64,000 bases of DNA, from the NCBI RefSeq assembly GCF_009389715.1, contig NW_024067667.1:3060501-3124500 (forward strand), in the 5' to 3' direction. A model generated the notes under the pieces. That model made no database searches. It was not told where the DNA came from and worked only from the letters and a program-made list of their open reading frames with translations. Shown here in pieces: positions 35,101-46,602 of the stretch. The translations under genes and the position numbers were made by a program. Within the stretch, counting starts at the first letter, position 1. Each line of letters begins with the position of its first letter. The stretch comes from Phoenix dactylifera (Eukaryota; Streptophyta; Magnoliopsida; Arecales; Arecaceae).

Positions 35101-37353
35101 TTAAGAATTAGACACAATTGAGAAAAAAATGGGGGTAGTTGGTTTGATTGTGAAGTATTTCTTGCAATTCACAATGGTTCTCAAGCTTTGTGATAATTTA
35201 CTCGCTTAAGCTGTAATGACTTGTGATCAAGACTATCTTGTTGGATAATGATAGCCTATTGCTCTATGAATGTCTTATTATAACTAGAAAATGGAGAAGA
35301 CCTCCATGAGGGATGTTTCATCACAAATCCACAAGTTTCAAACTGGTTTTCAAAATTAGTGATATAATCATATAATATTATGCCCAAAAAATATAAAATA
35401 ATGAAATATATGTCAAGATATTTTAGAACTCGTTTGGTTTGTACAAATTTTTTTTCTTCTCACTAGAATATTTTTTCTAAGAATCTAATACTTGAAACTA
35501 TGATGCTTTGGAAGGTAGTTGTTGTATGTTTGATTGACCATGAAAAAATAGCACATTCCAAAATAGTTTATTTTTGATTGAGAATTTACTTTTCTTAAAA
35601 AGCTATGCAAAATATCTGTTATGCCTTTAATAAAGGAAAAGAACTTACCTCATTCTATATAAGAGCTTAAAGATATTTTTTTTAAAAAATTATCCCAACT
35701 TCTCATTGGTGGAAATTGAACTTTTTCATATATTATATATATATATATATTTTTCCATGAAATGTAAAAATCTTATTTTCATAGAAAAGCTTATTTTTCT
35801 ATTTTTTTAACTTTCCATCAAACATGAGATATTTTTCCATTGATCATACTTTTACCCCTCCACTTTCCACAAATCAAACAAGTACTTATATAAAGTCTAA
35901 TTCTCTGGCTTGCCCATTTCTACAATGCCAAGGGATCAATTCTTGGACTTGCACTTGGTTGGAGATGAAAATTTGCCGTATCAAAATTATGACTTGCGCA
36001 TTCCCCATGCTTGACATCTAAAATTTACTCTGCTTTGTTGTTGTTGTTATTCTACTCTTCGACATTGTTTTTATCAACAAACACATTTTTATTATGGTTT
36101 GGAAATGTATTGAGAGCTCCTAGCTTTCAAAGATCGTGTCACTTTCTATGTTATTTCATCTGGCATTATCTACAAACAAATGCAGGGCTAAATGACGATA
36201 AGGTATCTACCACTTCAAAGGGCAGGACAGAGGACACCACATGAACTCAGCAGACGATTCCCCAAAAGCAGCCTTGCATGAGCTTGGCATGGGATGTGGT
36301 ACCACCGGAGAATCGTTGCTCATTGCAAGTCTTCTACAGCGAAAAATCTCACATATTTATGTTCACCTCTTGTTGAACATTGATTGGGTTTTGTTTTACG
36401 GCTGAGAAGAGAGGAATTACACCACTGTTGTATAGCTACATACAAACATAAGAAGCAAGATTATATGTATACTTCTTAACTTGTCTCTGCCATTCTTGCA
36501 CTGCGACTAAGTTAATGTTCTCTGTATGGTTCCAATTTCTTTAGATATCCTTGAAGAAAAAATCCCTGCTTAATTGAAATCCTTTTTATTCCTACTGTAA
36601 CTTTGTGGTGTTCCATCCTTAACAAGTTCTTTGAGCCATTTGATTAGGGTCACTTCTCGCTTCCTCCCTGAAACTCTGCTTGAATTAAAATTCATCAGAA
36701 AAGAAGGCACTTTTCGCTTCCTCGCCTAAAGATCGCACTAAACCCTCTCAAAGGCCTCTATGTGGCCGTGTTTGTCTTCCACCAAGCCCCCTCAAATAAA
36801 ACACCTAAAGATCGCACAGAAGGTAACTCTGTCTCCCATACACAGGAGAATAGCTATCCAACAAAGTTGGTATCAACACAATATCCAATTGGTAGGACCC
36901 ATTGTCTCAAAGCTTCAATTTGATACTTATGAATGGTAGGAGATTAGACAGCACCTCGCATGTCACATTTAGTCATCTATTATTTGTCCAATTTGCGTGT
37001 CTTTAACTCGAATACGTCTCCGCAGTATGCGCCTCTGTGTTCTGCGGACCCTGTTAGCTAATGATAGCTTGACGGCATCTATTATGCCTTCCATCAGCAC
37101 AGGCTTTGTTGACCACCCCTGATTGATGAAGCCTTGGAACTATTCTGAAAAGTATATTTTCTTTGAACAACCACATAAAGAAGGCTATTGAACTTTTGTT
37201 TAAGATACCTTCATTCATGTTTCCCTAAAAAAAGTCATCTTCATTTAAATATAACAACCTTAGGGTCAAAATGTTGGACTTCATGCTGCCAAAGAGGGAC
37301 AATATAAATGGAGAGGAATAGGAGGCAGGATAGGCTATTTTCTTTGAGCCATT
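35101..37353. other. Intergenic, no recognised gene
   Basis: AT-rich sequence with a short (TA)n run near 35733-35750. The ORFs at 35824-36021 and 36011-36244 show nothing recognisable. Confidence 0.4.
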
Positions 37354-37626
37354 TGTATAAAATATATAAATAAATCTACATCATCCTACAAATTTAAGTT
37401 TTTGAGATAAGTGGTGAGTTTAACATAGTATCAGAGCAGAGGTTCTGAATTCGAAATCTGTCTCCGCACTCTTTAACCTCATTATTAAAAATATCTCATG
37501 TTGGGCTCACCCATTAAAGAAAAGTCTAACCCACATATGACAGAAAGTGTAAAAAAATATAAAATAATAAATAAATCTACCTCAGCCTATAAACTTAAAC
37601 TTTTGGGATAAGTAGTGATTTTAACA
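37354..37626 (+). mobile_element. TRIM (miniature LTR retrotransposon), 273 bp
   Basis: Two short direct repeats, 37354-37425 and 37548-37626, both run from TGTA...AAATAAATCTAC to GTG(A/G)(G/T)TTTAACA or close to it. They have TG...CA ends and lengths of 72 and 79 bp. Directly after the first lies TAGTATCAGAGC (37426-37437), one base off the TGGTATCAGAGC primer site for initiator Met-tRNA. The 122-bp interior codes for nothing. This is the layout of a TRIM, a non-autonomous element that depends on another element's proteins. I see no matching target duplication. Confidence 0.8.
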
Positions 37627-38101
37627 GTTTGGTGAGAGGGCATGGACTTAGATTAGATATCAAGGAAGGGTTCGGTTGTATTCTTTGCGATGGCAACCAT
37701 TGAATCACATATCTCAAATCATTACAATATTTTGGTTCCATCCATATGCACAGATCTTGAAGCGGTTATTGCGCAATCCAACGGTAGCCATCATGAAAGA
37801 AAGTGAATCATTCTGTTGCATGAAATAAGCAATTGGAACCTATTGAGAAATGGCAATGTTGGTGTTCATGTACAATGTGGTGGAAAACGGAGTGTTATTT
37901 ATAGGCTAACCTAGAGTCCACAAAATGGATCTAATTTAGAACGAAAGGAGAGCAATATAAGACAATATAAGATTTATTCTCATGGCAATGTGGTTAGGGG
38001 ACATGAACTGTACTTTGATTTTTAATGGCTTGGTAATGCTGGGGTTGTGATTAATGTTAGAGAAGGTGTGGTAATAAGAGAGTCTCTTCTTTTGTGCAAA
38101 A
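37627..38101. other. Spacer between TRIM and LTR-like fragment
   Basis: AT-rich, no coding sequence or repeat recognised. Confidence 0.4.
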
Positions 38102-38237
38102 TGTAACAACCCAGGACCTCACTCAAAATGGCTAACCGGAAGATATATTTGGGTTCCTTGATCCTGTATAAGTATCCAAGATCTATCCAGCAAATAATCG
38201 ACGTGGGACTAAACACATACCCGCACGGGTCCTCACA
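38102..38237 (+). repeat. Possible solo LTR or TRIM fragment
   Basis: It begins TGTAACAACCCAGGACCTC and ends GGGTCCTCACA, so it has TG...CA ends. It contains a TATA-like 'cctgtataagtat' and the motif 'gacgtgggactaaa', which I know from LTRs of small plant elements. A similar 'gatgtgggactaaa' occurs in the element at 56641-57378. Only one copy is seen, so it may be a solo LTR or a fragment. Confidence 0.5.
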
Positions 38238-38972
38238 CTCATGATTTAAGATGGGGAATATACGTGAAGAAGGTTTCAAGACATTCATGGATGGAAGAAA
38301 TGTTATTCAGATGCAGGAAGCTGATCCGGCTGGAGGTGGTGAGATCTAATCTGATTAGATCTTAGCATATATTTGAGTACAATTCGAATCACAATTTGCA
38401 AATGATTTTGCGATCCAAATCCAATTGAAATTCATATTTTGAGGCACTGGTATAATTTTCTGCATTTGTACTATATTGACAAAAGCAAGTCGAGTCCATG
38501 GTCTGTCAAACTAATACTGCCGTCATGTATTAAGTAAAACCCATGAAGTAAAATATGATACTGTCATATTAGATTAACATTAGGGAAAGCATATTCAGTT
38601 TTTAACTATCTCGTCCATAAATATCTGCAACCATTCTTATCTCTATCTTATTAGACTAATTGTCAAGTCCCAAATTTTTGTCTGTAACGCCGGAACGATA
38701 AAAGAAGATTAATATTTCTAACTTCACCCTCAAATCGAGTCCCTTGACATGTCACATGCAGCAGCATGGAAGTTAGGCGTGAAAATTAGAATGGCTAGAC
38801 TTGAACCCACCCGACCAACCTGCTCATTGGATAGGATTGGGTTCAGGTATATAAAGTTGGGTTGCATCTAGGCTCAAAAATCCCAAGCCAACCTTTGATT
38901 GGCTAGATTATGTCTGACCTCCAACTCAACCTAAACTCAGTTTGATATGACCCAACTAGATATAAACAAATA

Positions 38973-39231
<259 letters not shown>

Positions 39232-39842
39232 CTATATATATTTACATATTTGTTTCTAATTTATATTGTTTATATAGGTTACATATTTTCTTATACTTGT
39301 AAATTTACCACTTAAATTGATAAATGGTTGAGACCTCAAACCAACAAAATCCTAATCAATCCATTCTAACCGAATTAATGTGGCTCGATGCAACCCAACT
39401 AAACTAACCTGACCAACTTGAATTTAGTTTAAGAGAGGGAGGGTTGGATTAGGTCAGGCAAAACCCTAGCCCAAGCGAAGATGGGATTTGACACCAAGTT
39501 GCTTGCTACACCACCAGGTATCCTTGCTAGATCGAAACTTACAAGGCTGACACCTTCAAACAAGGACAGAATACAGCAATCTCATATTCAAGGAGATTGA
39601 CTAAACCCAAATAGAGGTATGTAGCAAAATAAAATGTATTTCTTGACGCCAGGCTCTTATGCAACCCCCAATTAGAGCTGGCAATTAGATCAGTCGGACA
39701 AGATATGGATCGGATCAGATATACAATATATCAAAAATCTACCAATCCAAACTCAGCTTGTTTATTAAACAGGTAAAAAAAAACCATATCCGAACCTGAT
39801 CATTTTATTAAATGGGTAATCTAGCTTGATTCACAATGGTTG

Positions 39843-40790
39843 TGTTGCCGCTAAATTCGGGACTGAGGTCGAAGTGCAGCTCAAACAACCTTAAGATAGG
39901 TTGGAGACAAGCTGAGCAAACTGGTCGAGATGCGGAAAAATGGATCTCCTCCTAAGACGGCTCGCAAAAACCGCTTGCCAAAGAGTTTTTGGCGAGAAAA
40001 TTTTAGCAGAGTGCCGACCTTTGCGAATGGTATATTACCTATGTCCCTCCAAGGTCTCGGGGCTGCCCCTTTATATAGAGGAGCCCGTTTGGTCGTTACC
40101 TGGGCTGATATAGCATGCACTGATAGCTAGATCATAGTCGGTAGTACGGTCGCGACATGAGAGCAGTCCGCATGGGCGGCATGCAGTGCTAGTGAACTCA
40201 TGCTGGTGATCTTTCCCTTCAATTGATGTTAATGTAGCTAGAGGGAAAATTCTTCCTCTAGCGCTAATCTGTTGCCGCTGAATCCAGTACCGAGGTTGGA
40301 TTGCATCTCGAATAACCCTAAGGTCGATTGAAGGCGAGCTGAGTAGACTAGCCGAGGTATGGGGAGTGGATCTCCTCCAAAGGTGGCCCGCAAAAAGTCC
40401 ACTTGCAGGTGAGTTTACAGCAAGGGATCCTTCAATGCTTAAGTCAGAATAGGAAGGCAATAGTGTAGAAGAGAAAAATTTCAGCAGAGTGTCGTCCTCT
40501 GTGAATAGTATATTACCTCTATCCCTCTGAGGTCTGTGGGCTGGTCCTTTATATGGGGGAGCTCGTTTTATCGTTAACTAGACTGATGTGGCATACACTG
40601 ATAGCCAGGTAACAGTCGACCACGGCGTAGGAGCAGTCTGCATGGGCGGCATAAAGTGCTGGTCAACTATGGGCTGCCGAGCTATAGGTTACTAGAACTA
40701 TCAGTCCTTATCGACATGTGCTGATTGTTCTTTCTCGGCTGATTGGCTTCTTGGCTGGTGGCTCTTTGATAATCAACCCTTCGTTCAGGG
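39843..40790 (+). repeat. Two head-to-tail diverged LTR-like copies
   Basis: Copy 1 (about 39843-40205) and copy 2 (about 40270-40790) both start TGTTGCCGCT and share 'tggatctcctcc', 'tatattacct', 'cctttatat' and 'catgggcggcat' in the same order. The TG start and the TATA-like 'tttatata' suggest the LTR of an unrecognised retrotransposon. The ~65 bp between copies is too short for an internal coding region. Copy 2 has about 60-70 bp of extra sequence near 40405. Family unassigned. Confidence 0.55.
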
Positions 40791-42206
40791 CCAAAATCAT
40801 TCTCCTCAGTTTATATCTGAGGTCAAAGAGGTCTGTCTAGCTCGAGGTTAAGGTTGCCAATATTTTCTGCATTAGGATGAAACAAGTTAAACAGGTTAAA
40901 TGGTTAAAAATTGCTAACCCTACCCCCAACTCTTAAAAAAAAAAAGGTCAAATTATTTAAAAAAAAAAAAAAGTACTCCTGCAGTCTATTGATTTACATG
41001 GTTTACCTCAAGATTGCCTTTAAAATGTATAAATAGCCAGTACCTGCCTTATGTGGTATACTGAATTCAAGTATTTGGCCATTCATCCAATACAAACAAT
41101 TGTTTGTTTATACTTCTGCCTCTAGTCTAACAATAATTAATACTTGATTTGATTCCCATGGTACTCAACTTCAATCCATGTCTTGGAAAACATCTCCTCT
41201 GATTGATGTGCCTTCCATGCTTCAGTTCTCATGTTAACATGGCAAGCAAAAAAAATGATTCCTATATAAAGTATTCAGAGTCGGTTTTACCTTCTCCAAC
41301 TCTTAACCTAAAACTGGATTAGAATTTCTGTTTGTTCATCCAAGGCATTACCTGGCATTTATTAGAATCCCAATAAAAGCCACCAGAAAACACTATATCA
41401 AGCTCATGAGTTGGCGCCCTGCACTTTATATCTCCAAATGCACCGTCCTTCATGGTTCTTCCACCAATGGCAAGCTTAATTTCACTAATTCCTCAATCCT
41501 CTGTAGCCTCACAGCATGACTCGGCAAACTTACTACTATCAGATAACAATTGGTGCTTTCTTTTCTTATAGATAGGCAAGATCTTAAGGAGTGGTTGGTC
41601 TTGTCTGTTTCACTTCTGAAAATAGTCAAAGTTAGACCAAACTCATCAGGAACCAAAGTTATACTAGAGCAAACTTTCCTTATCCAAACCTTCGCATAGC
41701 TTGTTCCTTCAAAATCCCAGCAGTAGACTAAAGATAAACCATCTCGACCCAGACTTATAGTGGGAGATCGAAAGCAAGTACTAAAATCTCTGGAGGCCTG
41801 TCCTCAACTTGTGTCCCAATTCCTGCCATAGAAGCAAGCAATTTCCTTTGGAAAACCCAAGATTCACCTTCCCTCTCAGTATAATAACAAAATATTTAGA
41901 CAAATCAAAGAATCAAATTCATAAAGGATAAACAAGAGAAAATACTCCAAAAATTCCATTAAAAAACCCTCCAATTCCTAAATGATCCTTCTAATTCCCT
42001 GTTCTGTTAAACTGTGGAAGTGTTTAAAAAAGATATAATAACCGATGCTTGCAGTTTTATCATCAAAGAACCAATTTTTACCTTCCTTCAGATCCTTATA
42101 GTCACCAAAAAATTAAATTTCTTGACAGAAGAACTACACAAAGAATGAAATTCACATAAAAAGAAAAGAGAGAGAGGAACAGAATTAATATCATCTTTTT
42201 TTCATA
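40791..42206. other. Spacer downstream of CAF1, no recognised gene
   Basis: Poly-A runs near 40935 and 40960. No coding similarity was seen. The part next to 42206 should hold the 3' UTR and poly(A) site of the CAF1 gene on the minus strand, but no single signal stands out. Confidence 0.4.
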
Positions 42207-43037
42207 TTAGAAAACTTCCAATCCATACAGAATTCCGGCGTGCCTCTCGTCATCATCCTTGGCAAAGTAGAGCTCCTTCATCCTCCGAAACGCCTGCCAT
42301 GTGAGCAAGCTATCGGAGCCGGCTTGGTGGCACCGCCCGGCGGCCCGATCGACCTGCAGCGTGCTCGCCACCCGGTCCAACCCACCATACAAGCTATCGC
42401 AGTACTTCATCATGTGCTTCATGTCATACACTCGATTTCCAAAGAAAACCCTAACGAGGCCCAAGAATTCCTCCATGGTCCTGGGCAACTTGCGGCAAGT
42501 TAGGGTTTTGATGAGGTATGCGAAGTCGTAGGCGCTGTGGAAGGTGACCCAGCTGACGGCGGAGTCGTTGCAGACGAGGCCGGAGGACATGAGGAGCTCG
42601 GCGAAGCGGCGGGAGTCGACGCCGTGGGCGCGGTTCTTGTCGAAGTCAACGCCGTTGGCGCGGAGGAGCTCGACGGAGTCCGGCGAGTGGCGGTCGCAGC
42701 GGGGGTCGAAGTCGCGCAAGTTGAACTCCCAGACGAAGCGGATGGCGCCCTCGGTGCCGAGGTCGGGGAGCTCGCCGGCGGCGTCGGAGAGCGTGAGGCC
42801 GACCTGGATGAGGTGGAGCGCGTCCACGTTGGACTTGAGGAGGGCGTACCGCTCCGCGGGCGAGAGGAGGAGCGGGTGCTTCCGGGGCCGGTAGACCACG
42901 CCGGGGAACTCCGTGTCCATGGCGGCGAACGGATACCGGTCCACCGCGTCCCGGATCAGCGCGAATTCCGACTCGAGGTTGTCGGCGTACACGGACCGGA
43001 TCTGAACCGGCCGTTTAGAGGCCTCGAGAGAAGGCAT
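42207..43037 (-). CDS. CAF1: CCR4-associated factor 1 (CAF1/POP2) mRNA deadenylase, 276 aa
   Basis: CAF1 is the DEDD-type 3'-5' exonuclease of the CCR4-NOT complex. It shortens poly(A) tails of mRNAs in the cytoplasm; the plant members are stress-inducible. All catalytic residues are present: D41 and E43 in AMDTEFPG, D171 in [10 protein letters not shown]242 in [10 protein letters not shown], plus H237. The fold runs from about residue 11 to 270 and fills the whole protein, matching the usual 270-290 aa of plant CAF1. The ATG has an upstream TATA box at a sensible distance. It is a single exon, strongly GC-rich in its first half, as in many monocot CAF1 genes. Long antisense ORFs over it result from the GC bias. 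Which plant paralogue it corresponds to cannot be told. Confidence 0.97.
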   Translation of the reverse strand: MPSLEASKRPVQIRSVYADNLESEFALIRDAVDRYPFAAMDTEFPGVVYRPRKHPLLLSPAERYALLKSNVDALHLIQVGLTLSDAAGELPDLGTEGAIRFVWEFNLRDFDPRCDRHSPDSVELLRANGVDFDKNRAHGVDSRRFAELLMSSGLVCNDSAVSWVTFHSAYDFAYLIKTLTCRKLPRTMEEFLGLVRVFFGNRVYDMKHMMKYCDSLYGGLDRVASTLQVDRAAGRCHQAGSDSLLTWQAFRRMKELYFAKDDDERHAGILYGLEVF

Positions 43038-43134
43038 GGCGGCTCGAACCGGGTCGGTCTTTTTACCTACGTTCTCCGGTTTTTTCCGCTTCGCGATTTG
43101 GTGGTGATGAGAGGCGTCGGGGGCGGTGGAGGTC

Positions 43135-43143
43135 TTTTATAAA
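43135..43143 (-). promoter_or_regulatory. TATA box of the CAF1 gene
   Basis: TTTATAAAA on the minus strand, about 100 bp upstream of the CAF1 start codon. A start of transcription about 30 bp further would leave a GC-rich leader of roughly 70 nt. Confidence 0.65.
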
Positions 43144-45289
43144 GAGGAGAGAAGGGGGATGGTTCGGCGAAGAGAGGAGGAAGAAGTGGTCGCGTTTCCT
43201 TTCTAGGGCGTGGGGCCCGCGCACCGGTGAGCGTTTCGATTGGATCAAGATTCGGGAAACTCGTGGATGGGTGGTCACGATGCGATGCTTTGGTGAGTGG
43301 GTCCCAGCGAGGGGTAGAGCGTTACTTTGGCGTTTGTGTGGAGTGAGGATCGGCGTGGGCGTGGAAACCGTGTGCTTCATTAATTTCCGGGTTAAAGAAG
43401 GTGGCGGTGGCTGGAAAGAGGCGTGGAAGATTGACCGGTTTGTCTTCATACGTCGCCCTCAGACTTGGTCTTTGGAAGATGGGTATGGGCGGATACTTCC
43501 CCCCGGGTGAGGCAACCACTTTCAAATTCCAAAACGTGGTTACATATACACGCAAGTCAATCATGAGAGAGTACATCCATCCGATGTGTGTCACTGGATG
43601 GGTCCTGCTTGTACCGGATAAGCATACGTTGTTCCCACTTTGTTTTTATATGGTGAGTCACGCTACTCGATAGAGAAAGTTGCATTGATGTTGTTATTCA
43701 CATGCATGTAAAGAAAGTTTTAATAGAGTTTTTCTTTTCTTTTTTTTTTTTTGCTGAAAAAAGTTTTGATAGAGTTGATGGGGAAACTGAAAAAAGGAAT
43801 AGTGATGCTGTCCAGGGCTGTTAAACAAAGAGAACAGGTCAGGCTCGGAAAAAAAAAAAAAAGAAGCTCAAATAAAGAGCACAAATCCACCGTTCGATCG
43901 TGCAATGATTCAGATTGAAATTTATGCGGAGTGAGATCCAGCAGTCGAGTTGCGAAAAAAGAACAATTATTCTTTTGCAATGAAAGATGCAACCTGGACT
44001 TCCCAAACTAGACTGCGTTTGAACTAAACAAATCAAGTTCGAACCAGGCGGAAAATAATTTTAAGGGGAGACTAAATTAGATCCGGCTTAATAAGACTCA
44101 ATAAATCATTGGATCATATTCAAAAGTAATTAGCGTTTAAAAGCAAGCAATCGATAACTTGATAAACAAATGAAAATAATTAATTTGCATGATATATTTA
44201 AATGAGTTCATTGTAGTCGTAATGGATGATTTTAAATACGCTCCTCGTAAAGTAAAGTTGTGGACCCCTTTTCTATCATCCAAGAATTCAAAAATATCTT
44301 GATCATATGCAAACATGGTTGCACTTGCTCTTAGTTCTTTGCTACCAACCTTCCACAAAAACATGATGATCCTTCTTTCACCTTAGATAGTTCCATACAA
44401 TAGTGGCCAGTTGATGAAAAGAGAAATCATAAATCTCTACACCAACAACTTGATTAGTAAGAAATTAAAACTCCATCTTTTACTCCAGCAACCTGCTTGC
44501 TCACCATGTGTCAAAGGATAAAAGATTCACACAAATCACAATCCTCCAAAAACCCATTGTTTTGCACCTTCTGATGCATCAAAACTAGTGACAATCACAA
44601 TCCTTGTAAACTTGTGAACCATGCAATGTTAATTTACGTTCTTATTCTGTCCTCACAAGTTTGTGGGAACAAAGGATATTATTTTCCTCCAACAGGGAAA
44701 CTAGGCTATGGTCTGAAAACAAAGGGTTTCAGTAGTATCCTCAGTGGACTACAATAGACACTGCACCAAGAACATCCTCAGCAGTGCCTCAGTTACTCCA
44801 TATTCAAACTGCTGACAAATGAAACGAATACTTTTCTTCTGTTACTGCTAAAGAGACTCGGAGATGTTTGGAAATAAAAAATTAGCCTGTAGACTTGTTG
44901 ACCGACTGCCCAATTATGAGTCAACTTCTCATGGTAGCTGACCAAGTCGTGGAACAGCAATTAGTGCTGGTACTACACCATAGCACCAATAAATTTCTTG
45001 ACCCGGTCAGCCACTCTCGGTCTTCACCAAATTTCGTTCTACATCTCTTTCGATTCCTTCCACTTTCCTCTAAGTTCCGTGTCGTTGCTGCCTCTTTTAG
45101 TTGTACGAGTCACTGTCACAGGATCAAATCGAGCGCCAGGTAATATTTTATTAGCAGTATGAATCATAAAAAAAAATTAACCACTAAACTGATCACAATA
45201 TAATACCTATCAGGCAGGGAGGAATTCTTCCGGTACCTCTACTTTCCTCCGTATTTCATCAACTGTTCATGCTAGAGACAAACATATGA

Positions 45290-45291
<2 letters not shown>
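43144..45291. other. Intergenic region upstream of CAF1
   Basis: The first few hundred bases probably contain the CAF1 promoter. The remainder is AT-rich with poly-A/T runs (43740, 43850). Small ORFs here show nothing recognisable. Confidence 0.4.

Positions 45292-45379
<88 letters not shown>
45292..45379. repeat. (TA)n microsatellite, about 88 bp
   Basis: Uninterrupted alternating T and A. The Tyr-Ile ORF through it is an artefact. Confidence 0.98.
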
Positions 45380-45382
<3 letters not shown>

Positions 45383-46386
45383 AATATAGTTCCGACAGAT
45401 GAAACGGATATGGATAATTCCAACAAGATTTTGTTCTTGAAAGAAAAAATTATTTCTTGATGTACTTCATCCAATTAATCTAGAACCGGAACAAAAGAGA
45501 ATATATGTTACACCATAATTTTGAATCTGTCAGGAACTGAAATTTGAGAAGTCCATCTAAATCTTGAATTGAATTGTATTGAGCCTGAAAATAAGTTCGG
45601 TGGTAGTTTTGGTTAATTGCTCGTGAAAATTAACTGGATTGATTGTGAGCCAGGATAAAATAATCGAACTGTAATCCTATAAAGATTATAGTAAAAATTT
45701 TCAAAAAAATTTCCTAAAGAAGGGACTTAGGTGCAGAATTTGCACCGAATCACTATAAATTTGGTTGTATTTGTATTGCATGAATTGTTTGCATTAATCA
45801 CTTGCATATCTACTTATTAATTACTCGTTGCACTCATATTCACTTATCAAGTTTTACTTTGTTGCATTCCACTTAAAATTTTCGAAAAGCCTAATCCACT
45901 CCCTTCTTAGGTTGCATACTTGGGCAGTAGAGGAGACATGAACTAGAGCTTTAAGTGGGCGATCATGTATTTCTTAAGGTAACTCCTGCAAGAGGAATTA
46001 TGAGGTTCGGAATCAACAGTCTCAGGTTTGTTGGTCTTGTTTACACCACATCTAGAGTAATTGCCTATAATCCGAACATCAACCAATAACAAGCCTTAAA
46101 AGGCCATCAAGTATGGATCGAGTAATAGCAGATCTTCAAAAGTAACATCTTATGCAGCCAAAGAAAATATTTTAAAAGAATGTCAATCTTCAAATACTAA
46201 GGTGCAAAGTCAAAATTGGTCAGAAAGATGCGGTATTCAGCCAATAGGCCGAAGATGTACGTAACCATCAAGCTAAGTTGCATTAATTAGGAGGTCATAG
46301 TTGTACTCGATTAGTAAGCTGAAATACATGGCTAGTAAGCCAAGTACTTCTAGAAGGATGCCAGCCTCCTATCAAGTATCGGAGTA
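45380..46386. other. Intergenic, no recognised feature
   Basis: AT-rich sequence without a convincing ORF or repeat. Confidence 0.4.
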
Positions 46387-46602
46387 GGTTGAAACACTAA
46401 AGTGTAGGCTGATACACTAAAGATGCAGTCAAAATAACAAAAGGGGTGTAAGCCGAAATACTAAGGATGCACATCTATACACCAAGGGAGGTGCAAGTCG
46501 AAACATCAAAAGTACAAGCTGAAACCTCAAGGATGCAGGTCGATACATTAAGAGAGTGCAGGTCGAAAAACCAAGAATGCAAACTACTATACCAATGGTG
46601 CA
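46387..46602. repeat. Minisatellite, about 21-bp unit, ten degenerate copies
   Basis: Consecutive units of 20-24 bp follow the pattern 'ggtcgaaacactaaggatgca', from 'ggttgaaacactaaagtgta' at 46387 to 'aactactataccaatggtgca' ending at 46602. The variation in unit length rules out coding in a fixed frame. A minus-strand ORF through it (46429-46650) only mirrors the repeat. Confidence 0.8.

Noticed and set aside
35357-35372. Missing right terminus of the second CACTA element near 'aaaattagtgatata'
   Set aside because: A lone TAGTG without T-rich lead-in or subterminal repeats is not enough; no other candidate was seen between 33373 and 36000.
37426-37470. Possible tRNA gene ('tatcagagcagaggttctgaattcgaaatct')
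   Set aside because: The A/B-box-like look comes from a retrotransposon primer site; flanking arms do not fold as a tRNA and short LTRs surround it.
42537-43142. 201-aa plus-strand ORF antisense to CAF1
   Set aside because: It is an antisense reading of the GC-rich CAF1 exon with Gly/Val/Glu-rich composition and no motif. The minus strand carries the full catalytic set of a deadenylase.
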